The position numbers and the translations under genes are program-made. A stretch of 64,000 bases of DNA from Blastomyces gilchristii SLH14081 (lineage: Eukaryota > Ascomycota > Eurotiomycetes > Onygenales > Ajellomycetaceae): positions 117,740 through 181,739 of the forward strand of contig NW_003101669.1 in assembly GCF_000003855.2 (NCBI RefSeq). Direction: 5' to 3'. Of this stretch, positions 22,757 through 33,810 are shown in pieces. Under the pieces are notes generated by a model that saw only the letters and a list, made by a program, of their open reading frames with translations, did not search any database and was not told the origin of the DNA. How positions within the stretch are numbered: position 1 is the stretch's first letter; each line of letters begins with the position of its first letter.

Positions 22757-25688
22757 TAAGTTCAGTTCTCATCAATGTAATACATTTAACTCTCATTAAA
22801 GTTACATTGCTTGTACTAGTTTATATATTCCCTATAGAGACCCTCTTCAATGATTCTTCAACTCTGATTCTAGATATTGTATATTGACTTTGTAGTATAT
22901 CTCAAGGTTGCACTGAAGACAGAATTGATGTGAAATATAAAAGATTTGAATTAAGTATTTAAACAAGTGTTCAGAATTCAGAGTTTTTGATTAATTGAAG
23001 AGAAAGATTCAGAGATATATATATACAAAGTAATTATTCATGAAAGTTATCAGATAAGAGTTGTGAAATCAGAGTACTGATATATAATTATTTTCACATG
23101 ATTTTCTTCAAATTAGAAAGTTAGTATTATCAAAAATCATTATCTGATAGAGTAACTTATCAGCTTAGTAGTAATTTTCTGATTATTTTTCTTTTATTAT
23201 CTGCATTCTGATAACTTCAGATATCAGAAAATTTCTTCAGAGTTATAATTAGTTTATAATGAATGTTTCTAAATAAAGTTACAGTGATTGCAGTAGAGAG
23301 ATAACTCTTCAATAATCTGTAATACAATCTGTTGATAATTATTTCATAGTTCATCTCAATATTTATATTGAGTTTTTCATAAATTTCATGACCTGGAATC
23401 AGATGTGAAGAATAAAGTGATTATTTATTATAATTAAAAGAGAGCATTCTGTGTTGAATTGTAAATAATATAGACTTCATGATTTACAGTGATTTCTTTA
23501 AGAGTTTATAAATCTTCAATAGAAGTAAAAGAAGTGAAAGAAGTGAATTCAGAACATATGATAATAATTTGAAAAAGATGATAATTTATTTTCAATAACT
23601 GATCACTGATGTGTGTAAGAAGAAGTAATATAAGAGAAAATAATCTTGTTTCTTAGCTTAGTTATAATTTTAGTACTAACTCAGATTGAATATCATTGAT
23701 ATATAAAAGTAAATAAACAATCTTGATTAATCTCTGTCATATTTCTTGAAATATATTAATATTGTAAAAGAGAGTGTTATCAAATTACATTATCAGATAA
23801 TATCATTAAAAATATATTAATATTGTAAATATTAATATTGAAAAAATGTTGATACTTATACATTATAGTAATTTGTGAATCATGATAGTTAAATATATAT
23901 ATATATATATATTATTCCTGACTTGATTACAACTTGTATAATAATTTTTGAAAACTCAAAATTAATTTTAATTATTAATAATTATGAACTTAAACTTATA
24001 ACTAATTAATATAAAAAGAAAAAAACTTTTTCTACTTCTTCTCTTTCTCATTCTTCTTATTATTCTTTATAATCTACTTCTCATTCTTCTTCTTCTTCTT
24101 CTTCTTCTTATCTGAGATAATAATCATCTTAAAATCTCTCTCTACTGTCTTCTCAGAGAAGAGTTTCTGCTGCTCTCTCTCAGTCAGATTAATCTGTGTC
24201 TCAAAATCCTGCATTTTTTGATCTGCTGTCTCAGGTTTCATCTCAGTGATAAGTAGATTAACATGCTCAGAGAGTAGAGCTATCTTCTCAATGTTCTGAA
24301 TCATGAAGCATATTCAAGACCTGAATAAGGTCTCAATTCTCTTCTTCTCTACCAGCTCCTGCTAATCAATTAGAGAATAGAAGTGTTATTAAAAATTATT
24401 ATCTCTCAATAAATAAAAAACTTACTAGTTTTAACTTCTTTATCTGTTACTTTAATACTCTCTCAATCTTCTTTTATTATTACTTATTTACAGTAATACT
24501 CTTCTTCTCTCTCTCTCTCTTTATCTTGAACTTAACTTATTCTCAGAACTTCTTCTAATCTCACTGTTACTGTATGAGACTCTTCACTATCTTCTTCTTC
24601 AATCTCTTACAGATAGTGTCATTTATATTATTTCTATACTTAGTTCAGTCTAAATCTATCAGAAGTATTACTTAAAATTGTTATTATTTTACTCTCTTAC
24701 AGAGCCTCTTCAAGGTATTATAACATGTCTTACAATCTGTCTTCTCTTACTTAAACATCTTCTTCTTCTCTCTCTTCAATCTGTGACAGTGCTCACGCGC
24801 CTTGATAGTTCACAGAACTGCAGACTATTTGAAGACAGATAACATGATTAATTTCAGTAAGTATTGAAGAGAAGTGAAGACATCAGAAATGATATAATAA
24901 TAATGATAATAATAATGATAATAATGATGATAATGATGATGATGATAGTAATGATAATAATAATAATAATAATAATAATGATGATGATAATAATAATGAT
25001 GATAAAAGAAGAAGTGCATTGAAATATATTACTGACTTATCAAATATAAAGAGACAAAGAAAATATTAACAGCTTTCAGAGATATACAGAAACAGCTACA
25101 GTGTTGCATAGTAACATCATCTTTATTTAATACATGCAGTGTTGATATTCTTTGTATACAGTTATCATATAATCTATATCAGAGATACATGCAGAAAACA
25201 GATCTTTATTACTAGAAAGAATAATTGCAGTGATTCTCTGTTTTCATATTATAAAGATAAGTTATTCTTATTTCTTTCTTCTCTCTTTTCTCTTCTTCTT
25301 CAACTCATCACTAAGTTCAAGCTGATATGAAAACTATTAAAACACTCTTAGAAATTCTCAAATTAAAGAGTATAGACTAATCAAATTTTAAATACAGAAG
25401 AATCAAATTATATGTAATATTACTAATTATTTATTCTCTCTTAATAAAATCATAGTTGTATCTTTCTCTTCTTCTTCTTCAAACAAAACATGACCTGTGA
25501 AAAGTGAGTATTATATCAGATTATAATGACTAACACAGCTTCAGTATGCAGAGCTATATACACATAGTGTATGCTGAACTGAGAGACTGCATGAGTTGCA
25601 AACCAGTGTCAGCATCTCAGAGAGAGTCATACAGTGTGAAAAAGCTGCAACTCTCAGCTACATGTGCAGAGAGTGAATCATTACAGTA
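22757..25688. other. AT-rich stretch without a recognised gene
   Basis: No domain is recognisable. A plus-strand frame at 22757-22887 reads through the gap edge without a family match. On the minus strand 24304-24074 gives a charged, coiled-coil-like protein (LLSEHVNLLITEMK, then a poly-Lys end) reminiscent of the C-terminal tails of pogo/Fot1-type transposases; that is a guess. Several copies of a short motif resembling fungal introns occur here. The right end, 25689 onwards, is the target site of retroposon R2. Confidence 0.5.
24895..25005 (+). repeat. Trinucleotide microsatellite (ATA/ATG)n
   Basis: About 110 bp of mixed ATA and ATG triplets. It yields a spurious poly-His/Tyr frame on the minus strand (24825-25019), which is not a gene. 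Unlike the LINE tails it is not followed by LINE 3' UTR sequence. Confidence 0.9.
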
Positions 25689-25701
25689 AGTGTATATACA
25701 T

Positions 25702-26774
25702 TATTATTATTATTATTATTATGCTTCAATTATAGATGTATGCAGTCAGAGACTATGATATCTACCTGAGAACTAAAAGTTCTCAGGGTTTTTTCTATAT
25801 CTATATAGTTAACTATTATACATTCATCAATTTCAGATATATAAAATCAGAAAATTTCAGCTCAGAATATAAAAACTGTTTATAAATTACAGTATTTTAA
25901 CATCTTCTGATACTTTGAAATCATTTGACATGATAAAAGAAAAGAGAACACAGTCTTAAAGATAGACATATTAAATAGATAGATAGAAAAGAATAGAAAG
26001 AAAAAAGTAAAGTAAAATAATAAGAGCTATAGAATAAGATCTCTGCAGTTTACATCTTAAGCTATATATATATTTTAAGACTCTATATAACTGACTGCTG
26101 TCTCTGTTCTCTCAGACCTGCTTCAGAGATTATCATTCTCTCTAAAGAGCTGCTGCTCAGCTAGCTTCTATAACTAGCTTACTCATAAGTAAGATTCTCA
26201 CTAAGAATAATATCAGAGTTACTCAATTCTAGTTAAGTCTCTAATCTTTCAGCTGTTAATCTCAGCATTTCAGTCTATCAATTGACTGTCACAGTCTTGC
26301 TTATACTAATCATCTATTAAGAGTATCTAGGCCTTGTCTCATCTAGATTCTTGCTAGGCTCAGAGTGTTCTAATTGAATAGTTTTTAAATCTCATTCTCT
26401 GAAAGTGAGTGTCTAGAGTGAGAGAGATGAGACCTGATCAGTTAAGCTTGATAATGATTTACTATTCTGCAGACATTCTAGATCTCAATCACTCTAGTAC
26501 TGATCTAACTTGAAGTACTCAGAGAGCTGTTAATTCTAAGATCAGTGAGAATTAGCACTCAGAAACCTCTGAAATAAATATCTTAAGCTTGACAATGATT
26601 TACTATAGTGCACTCAGAGGCCTCTGATACTGTTTTATAACTTAACAGTGAAAGCTGTGATTAAGATAACTCTTGCAGAGTTCAAACCTGCCCTCTCTTG
26701 ACATTCATTCTCTGAGAGAAAGGCCGCTAATTGAGGCTTCATAATAGCGTAGTTAACCACTACGCCACCGGGCC
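25702..26774 (-). mobile_element. tRNA-headed retroposon R2 with 0.3-kb LINE 3' end
   Basis: Bounded by a 13-bp duplication whose copies differ at two positions: AGTGTATATACAT (25689-25701) and AGTGCATATGCAT (26775-26787). Both differences are C/T or G/A transitions at CpA/TpG. On the minus strand it begins at a tRNA-like head (26774), has a body of about 0.65 kb, then about 320 bp of LINE 3' UTR (26022-25720) and an (AAT)n tail. Same architecture as R1 but another tRNA head and a shorter LINE part. Confidence 0.82.
26685..26774 (-). ncRNA. tRNA-like head of retroposon R2
   Basis: Starts GGCCCGGTGG with an A-box-like TGGCGTAGTGG and a D-arm pairing GCGTAG with CTACGC. A B-box-like GGTTTGAACTC and a T-arm (GCAGG/TCTGC) lie about 70 nt downstream, with some 25 extra bases between. 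The 3' acceptor strand does not match the 5' strand, so it is tRNA-derived rather than a tRNA gene. Its sequence differs from the R1 head. Confidence 0.62.
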
Positions 26775-26787
26775 AGTGCATATGCAT

Positions 26788-27429
26788 TGCATGAAAGTAA
26801 CACTTTTTAATAACACTCAGTCTCTGATATCATGAAAATAGAGTCTCTCTGTGAGATTTATTTTTACTAGAAGTCAGAGAATCTTATATTCTTCAAGATT
26901 ATTTTTATATATCTTATCTGTGAAATTGATGAAGAAAATCATTGATTTCAGTATTCTGTTCTTAATACTATTCAAGTAACAGCAGAGTTCACTCTGATCA
27001 TACTTTTTAAGTGTATATTTTCTAAATATTCACATTTATACAGATATATACTAATTATTTATTAGCTGATGTTAAGATAATGACTTATTACAGTTATATT
27101 ACTCTTACTATAATAAATACATGATTGATAATAAATATTGCAAAGACTCTGAGAAGTGAGTATTTTAAGAGTGCTACAGCTCTACAATCTTGATTTTTTT
27201 TATTTTTATTTTTTATTTTTTTCTTTTTCTTTTCTTTTTTTTTTCTTTCTCTTTTTTTTTTTTATTCTGATTTTTTCTTGTTTTTGTTTTATTTTTTGTT
27301 TTTTGTTTTTTTTTTTGTATTTTATATATTTTTCATAATTAAAATTATATAAATTATAATCTGTGTTTAGAAAAGTAATAATATTTAATAATACTCTCTA
27401 TTGAATTTTCAATAAATGAGTACTATGTT
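26788..27429. other. Unassigned AT-rich stretch with long pyrimidine tract
   Basis: No gene recognised. 27195-27330 is an almost pure T-rich/pyrimidine run on the plus strand; the open frame across it (27156-27338) is a low-complexity artefact. Near 26806 a short segment resembles an internal motif of the hAT MITE. Confidence 0.6.
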
Positions 27430-27705
27430 ATGATATTATGTAAGTGAGAAGTGATTTCATAGTCTCATTTAATATCATTCTCAATAATAAAATCAGAATG
27501 AAAATGTGACTAAGAATTCAAATATATTCTTTATCTGAGACTAGATTTTTATTTGAAAAGTGAATCTAGAATCTTTAATATTTGAAATAACATGATTTGA
27601 AATCAATGTAATGAACATAAATCATGATCAGAAGTAATGCTTTTAGACAACATGATAACTGTAAAGTTTGATTCTGATCTCAGACACGGTCACACGGTCA
27701 GTCTA
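27430..27705 (+). mobile_element. hAT-B element, right part, second copy
   Basis: Closely similar to 5497-5775 and ends with the shared terminus CGGTCAGTCTA. It is followed by TCTCTAAT, which lies inside a SINE head, so hAT-B inserted into that SINE. The left end cannot be fixed; no TCTCTAAT-TAGACTG junction exists in the window. Confidence 0.62.
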
Positions 27706-27758
27706 TCTCTAATATATGCAGTCTTGATTACCAGTCTTATCAACTGAGTCACGCTGGC
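27706..27758 (-). repeat. Truncated SINE head of the R1 type
   Basis: 53 bp match the 5' two-thirds of the R1 tRNA-like head (15915-15865), with C-to-T and G-to-A differences, and again begin GCCAGCGTG. The 3' part is cut off by the hAT-B element. It shows the R1 head is itself a repeat. It lies in the copia gag. Confidence 0.75.
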
Positions 27759-28062
27759 TATGAACTGTAGTAGCAGATAGAGCTTTTGCAGTAGATGTAA
27801 AGTTAAAGTTCTTTTCACTGATAGAGAATGTTGAGTTCTTTTCAGTATAGTATTCAATTGCAGAATAATTGATTCTTTGATATTCTGATAATTGATCTTT
27901 TCAGTTCTTAAGAAAGTAATCAGTCTCATCATATCCGCGGCAGGTGCAATACTTACACTTTATCACTGTATAAAATGTGTTTTCACAGTGAAGATTAGAT
28001 GTATTTCTTTCTCTGTTATGATTGATTTACTGTGATCTGAGCTTGATTATCTCAGTAAGTTC

Positions 28063-28568
28063 TAGACTGACTGTGTGACCGTGTCTGAAACCAGGACCAG
28101 ATTTTTTGATAGTTTCATTACCAATTCGACTGATCCCATTACACAGTTTTAACATTAAATAGTAGTTTCATACTGTTTCAGTGGGACTTACTGCCTACTC
28201 TTGTCACATTTTTCAAATGAGATCATGATTTCCACTTCTCAATTTAAATTATTTTTATTGCTTTAAATGACTTTAAATCTCATTTGAGTGTTATCAAAAA
28301 GTGTTACTTTTTAAAAAATTAAAAATAGTCTAAAAAAAACCTTAAAATGTCTAAAAATAGTAACTTTATATCAAGAATGGGACTAAATGAGATCAAATGA
28401 GACCACTTTCTTATTTTTTTCAAGTCATGATTTCATTTTAAGATCTGATATATAGTCACTTTACATGTTTTTTTAATAGCCAGTCCCAGCGGGATTCACG
28501 CCAAGAAATGTATGAGACCAGACCAAATGGGACCAAACATGAAATTCATGATCCCGGCGGCCAGTCTA
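28063..28568 (-). mobile_element. hAT MITE M3
   Basis: Complete 506-bp copy in reverse orientation. The 8-bp flanks are GTAAGTTC (28055-28062) and GTGAGTTC (28569-28576), differing by one transition. Inserted in the copia gag. Confidence 0.92.
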
Positions 28569-29370
28569 GTGAGTTCTGCTTTATTATCATCATTCTTGTT
28601 CTTTTTCTTTTTCTTTTTCTTTTCAGCTTCTTTCACTGATATTTTCTTTCTATTGTCATTTGATCTGATAACTGTCTTATAGCAGATGAGATTATCAATG
28701 AGATCATTAAGATTGATTTCAGAAATAGATGTCTTTGAAATTTCTTAACATAGATTCTTAAGATAGATTTGAACAAATGATTGTATATAAGTCTTCAGAT
28801 TATGTATGAATTGTTAAGTGAGAAAGTCTTTGAATATTGATCAGTCATGTGTGTTAATGTCAGTTATTGTCATCTGTCAGTGCTTTGTATACAGTGTAAC
28901 ATCATTTGCATAATCAGTAATTAATATAGTAATGACCTTGTTATATAATTTGAATTGAAGATCTGCTCAGTGTATTTGATATTTCAATTCAACTACTTGT
29001 CATAGTGCAGTGACCTGTTTCATTCTGATAATATTATTATTATTAGCCTGGTTGAGTTTGAATTGAGCAAGTGTTTACAGCTCAGTCTTCATTGAGTTTT
29101 ACATACACTTTTATAATCAGCTTTCTTTATATCATCAGATTTTTAAATCATCACTTATAAGCTGAGTATCTGGAGAAAGCTCTTCATCTGCAAGAATGTG
29201 AGACACATCAATTAAAATCACTTTTGATTCAATTTCACAGTATCAGATGTTGTAGTCTTTCAGTTCTGAGAGCTTTGTGATAATCTTCATTTCAACATGA
29301 CTGTAATCATTCTTGAATTCACAGAACTTACCTGTTTCAGTGACTGAGTTCACAGCTGTGATAAGGTTGA

Positions 29371-29680
29371 TGTGGCGGGCTGCGCCTGATCAATCATATA
29401 GACTATTTCATTACACTTCACAGATTCCAACCGCTCCATTCTTGAACACGTACACTCCGATTCTCAGCCATTCTCAATCGCTGATCCTCGGCCACTATGA
29501 ATGCGTATAGATTCTTCCGCTCTGAAGCTCCACTGCATACATCACCACATACGCGTATAAATATTCACTTTAATTACTGATTCTCACACTTTCTCTTTCT
29601 TTTCCTTCTCTAATGTTTTTCTCTTTGTTATATAAGACCTATCAATATAATATCAATCTATTCGGCGTAGGCCTCTTACA
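29371..29680 (+). mobile_element. Solo gypsy-2 LTR
   Basis: A 310-bp LTR with ends TGTGGCGGGC and CTCTTACA and a perfect 5-bp duplication, GTTGA (29366-29370 and 29681-29685). No internal sequence is present, so it is a solo LTR left by LTR-LTR recombination. It is in the opposite orientation to the gypsy-2 copies A, B and C. It retains many CpGs. Confidence 0.92.
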
Positions 29681-30207
29681 GTTGAGATTTATTCTCTGCT
29701 TCTGTAATTATTATTTTCAGGTAATTTTTACTGCATCTGCTTCTGAGAACCTGATCTCTCATAGATGAGTGAAGCATGTCAACATTTCAGTGACCTCATC
29801 AGCAGAGCTATCTTGAGTGAGTGTAGAGTATTCTATTGAGAGAAGGTCTTCTCTTCTTCTTAAACTTGTATTATATTCTGTATTCATTTCAGTTCAAAGT
29901 TTCTGAGCTGTTTAAGATGGTAATTACAGCTCAAGTGACTCTTGTTCAGAGATATTGTGTGTACATATTGACTGTGTTGAATATCTTCTATTCATGTGAG
30001 AATACAGAGATTGCTTGCAGACTTATTGTGAAAGTCTGTAGCAGATTAATTGATTTTGAAATCAAGAATTCTTTTCAATCTGTGATGAGCAGCTGTAGAA
30101 TCACTAATACAGCATTTCAGAATTTAATTAGATCTTTAATTTAAGAGTATAAAGTGTAAGAATACATCAAATTAGAGTGAATTCTTATACACAAAAGAGA
30201 CATCACT

Positions 30208-30354
30208 TGATGAGGATGATATAATAGAGTAGTTGATTGTGTTATCAAGATCTATCTATTGTGCAGTCTTTTATATGTGTACGCATTTGCCAAGTGATCA
30301 GCGTACAGCTTGCTTAGGTGAAAGCGGTCAGCCCGTAGAGAGGAGAATCTGACA
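30208..30354 (-). repeat. 5' LTR of the copia element
   Basis: 147 bp, matching 10701-10847; followed on the right by AACTG, the putative target duplication. More eroded than its partner (for example fewer CpGs). Confidence 0.82.
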
Positions 30355-30359
30355 AACTG

Positions 30360-31266
30360 TGTTTAAACTTCTTCTTACAGAGAAAGAGACAACTTCTCTA
30401 TAGAAAATAATACTATTAAGTAGTTAGATATCTTCTATAATAAATTTTCTATAAACTTCTCATAATTTCTAATAACTTCTACTAACTTCTGAATCAATCA
30501 TGAATTATAGAGTTATAGAAGTGAATAGAAATATACTTATTCAGATATTATTAACTTACTTATATATTATTCACTTATATTATAAGTATAAATATAAGCT
30601 TCTTACTTATTTTCTTTATCTTTCTTTTAATTAGTAATAATCTACTTATCAATATGAAAATTTCTCTGTTATATTATCTGCTACTATCTCTACTACTTTA
30701 CTCATCTATCTCTTCTTTAATATAATGAAAGTAAGTTAAATCTTAGTTATAGATAATGTATAAGTTAATCTCTAACTGAATAATTTAGTTAAATAATAAT
30801 ATCTATTTATAAGCTTAAGTTTACTGTTCTCAAAGCTTATTATAACACTTACTATATAATAAAGTCTGAGAAGATCTGTGCATACTGCCTCTGTGTGAAT
30901 GAATTTGAGCTGTTATATAAATGTATTATTTTCAGTATTAAAAAGACATGTAATAATTATCATTTTCATAGTTTAATATACTATACTATATATTCACTAT
31001 ATTTCTAGAGAAAGCTTAGATGTTAATAGATATTATTATAGATTCTCATAGAGTCTTATTACATTATAAAATATTATATTAGAAGATTGCAGAAGATGAT
31101 ATATTATAAGTAAGAAGATAATAATAATTATTATCATATCATGAAGAAGTTGTAAAGTATACTAATAATAAACAACTGATTAATCAGATTCTATCATAAT
31201 TATACACTGAAATTATTTATTAAAGAAGATCTTCAGATTGTTATTAGTGCAGATCACAATGTTAAC

Positions 31267-31268
<2 letters not shown>
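30360..31268. other. AT-rich stretch, nothing recognised
   Basis: Very AT-rich (about three quarters A+T by eye) with no readable frame longer than a few dozen codons and no similarity to the other repeats here. It ends at the LINE-A tail. Confidence 0.7.
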
Positions 31269-31302
<34 letters not shown>

Positions 31303-33101
31303 TTCAATTATAGATGTATGCAGTCAGAGACTATAATATCTATCTAAGAACTTTTAGTTCTCAGAGTTTCTCCTATATCTATAAAGTCAACTATTGTACA
31401 TTTACCAATTTCAGGTATGCAAAATCAGAAAATTCTAGCTCAGAATATAAAAACTATTTACAAATTATAGTATTTTAACAGCTTCTGATACTTTGAAGCT
31501 ATTTGACAATATCATGACAAAAGAAAAGAGAATATAGTCTTAAAGATAGACACATTAAATAGATAGATAGAAAAGAATAGAAAGAAAAAAGTAAAGTAAA
31601 AAGAGACTATAATAAAACAAATTATTAAAAGATAGTAGATGACTGTTTTAACAGACTATATCTGATCAATTTTCTTTCTTTCATATTCAGATATTTCTGA
31701 ATTTAGCTATTTTCTTATAGCTGCTTGAGTGTCTGATAGAAAGTCTATTAAGTATTTAATTCCTGTCTTAGTTGAGAATAAGAACCTTATATTTAATTGA
31801 TTTAGATTATACTTCTCTTTCAATCTGACTTTAAGACTATTGTATAATACACAGTGTATTATAATATACTCAGAATTTTCATTTAAATTGCAGAATGAGC
31901 ATTCTATTGAATCAAATCTATCATCAAATCTTTGTATATAAGATTTAAAATAGCCATGTCCTAGTTTCAGCTGTATTATAGATGAGAATATTTTCTTTTT
32001 ACATTTAATTAAACAAGATTTTCACTTGGGTTTTATTTCAAATCTTGAATAATATATACTCTTCTTTTATTTCTACCAGCTTTCATTTCAGTTGTCTAAA
32101 CAAGATTCTTTTATTTTTCTCTTTATAAAAGACCAGGACACAATTTTTTGAATAGATCTGCTTAATTCTGAATTCTTTTTTACAGCTGAATCAGTCAATT
32201 CATCATCATGAATATTTATATAAGCAGAAACTCAGTGTAGATGAATTATCAGCTTTAATGTTCTTCTCTTTTGAATTTTTAAAATGAAGTTTAAGATCAG
32301 TTCAAGATTCATTTAATCATTATAAATCTAACTATTTTTAAGTCTTTTTAAAGCAGCTTGACTATCAGAGAATATTTATATCTCTTTCAAACTATTTTCT
32401 CTTTTATAAGATTTTATTTCAATAAGTTTGAAAGCTTTCTCTATTATAAATAGTTCAGTATCAAAGACTTCAGATTCACAGCCTAAATTTCAGAAATCTG
32501 AGATAAAATTGATATTATCTTCAGTATAAGCAATGCCTGTATCTAATCTATTTAAATTCTTATTTTTTAAGTCATCTGAATAAATCAGAATAGAGTCTTT
32601 TATATTAATTGTAGAAATTCTCTTCAAATACTGTTTATATTCTCTCTCTTTAGATAGTTTCCTTATTTACATGTCTATGAGAGATTCAAGCTTTTCTCTT
32701 CAGAGAGATATCTTCTCATAATCAACTTTTTCAATATTTAATAAAGAAAATTGATTTTTAATCAGTGAGTATAGTCTGTATAATTGAGAGAGTATTTTCT
32801 TTGAAGAATTATTTTCATTTCAATTAAGAAATCTATTTCAATTCAGTTCATTTCCTGAGTTAATTAATAAAAATGAAGAAGAAACTCTTTCTCTGATTAT
32901 ATAATTTAAGCTCATCTTTATAACTCTCAGAGTATAATTTATACAGATCTTTTCAAATCTAATAGTAGAAGAAGAAATTGAAGCTTCAATTATCATTGCT
33001 TTAATAGAAGATAATTTAAATACTCTCAGAATTCTTCTCAAAGCTCTGTTTTACAGACTTTGAAACAGTTCAGTAAAATTTTCTTGATTATTTCATTAAA
33101 C
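31303..33101 (-). pseudogene. LINE-A 3' UTR and C-terminal ORF2 (RNase H region)
   Basis: Minus-strand homologue of LINE-C 41765-43550. Frame 33041-32838 carries the post-RT segment with FEKICINYTLRVIKMSLNY, typical of the region after RT in Tad-clade LINEs, followed by an RNase H-like part starting near IYSDD at about 32590. Frameshifts and stops throughout. Confidence 0.8.
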
Positions 33102-33268
33102 TGTGATTCAAAGGTTGCTTGAGCCAGCATACAATTACAGCCGTACGCCGGCTTCTTATATACTGTACACTAAATTAATTGATGGCTGCTATGACCTCTT
33201 TACATTCATAAGCAAGTTCAGAAGCAGCTGTATTATCATTCAGCAGTCATACATTCTTCTGAATCACA
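33102..33268 (-). repeat. 3' LTR of gypsy-3
   Basis: 167 bp; adjoining interior read on the element strand ends GAGAAAGAAT, a purine-rich tract consistent with the 3' LTR of a minus-strand element. Confidence 0.85.
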
Positions 33269-33810
33269 TTCTTTCTCATCAGATTCAGTCACACTCATAT
33301 AATCATAATATACACCCTAGCTTCATGCGGATTAGTGTGTCACTAGTGTTCACAATTATATGATCTATCTCTGATTCAGCTAGCATTCTGTGTACATTCT
33401 TACAAAGAAACTTTCACTATATTACATCACTTATTCACTAACTTTTCTCATTCTTCAATCATCTTCTTCATTATTATTATCATTAAACATCATCATCTCA
33501 TTTAAGATTTCTGTCTCTTCTCTCATTCAACATCTTCTATCTCTTGTTCATCTATCACATTGTATGTATTCCTGGTAATAGCCTCTCATTCTTATAACAA
33601 GTATTCTCATAGTGTCTATACTGAGCAGTTCATTAGCAGTAAGTATAACACATTGTGAAATATAACTGAAACTTGTTTATCTTCTAATAATTGTTAGAAT
33701 GTACTATTATAAATAATATATCTTCTTTATCTTCTTATACATCTCTGACTCTCTTTTCTTCAGTGAGTATTTAATCATGTTTTTCTGATCATATTTTCTG
33801 ATTATTTTGC

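Larger units (their letters stand above)
27759..30207 (-). pseudogene. gag: Decayed copia gag
   Basis: Minus-strand frame running from about 30150 down to 27759, interrupted by a solo LTR (29371-29680) and a MITE (28063-28568). Recognisable pieces are KIITKLSELKDYNIWYCEIE-like capsid sequence near 29290-29220, a Lys-rich stretch (28620-28590) and a nucleocapsid knuckle KCKYCTCRGYDETDYF (27960-27908) with CX2C retained and the His changed to Tyr. Gag in this place, just inside the right LTR, fixes the copia orientation. The plus-strand frame at 29836-30144 and minus-strand 27932-27690 are shadows or frame fragments. Confidence 0.7.
10701..30354 (-). mobile_element. Ty1/copia retrotransposon expanded by nested insertions
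   Basis: Two 147-bp LTRs in the same orientation (10701-10847 and 30208-30354) are bordered on their outer sides by the same 5-bp sequence, AACTG (10696-10700 and 30355-30359). That is the pattern of a single insertion. The 3' part of a copia pol lies inside the left LTR and a copia-type gag inside the right LTR, both on the minus strand. Everything in between, including gypsy-1 copy 2, SINEs, hAT pieces and a solo LTR, inserted later or replaced copia sequence. Protease, integrase and N-terminal RT were not found; they may be deleted or lost at the gap at 22657. Confidence 0.78.

Noticed and set aside
22639..22887. 82-residue frame spanning the gap at 22657
   Set aside because: Continuity across 100 N is meaningless; only the part after the gap is real sequence and has no recognisable family.
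24825..25019. His/Tyr-rich small protein
   Set aside because: Translation of an ATA/ATG microsatellite.
27156..27338. Phe-rich hydrophobic small protein
   Set aside because: Translation of a T-rich pyrimidine tract.
31269..31302. CRISPR-like or satellite repeat
   Set aside because: It is the (AAT)n tail of a LINE; no spacers or regular array anywhere in the window.
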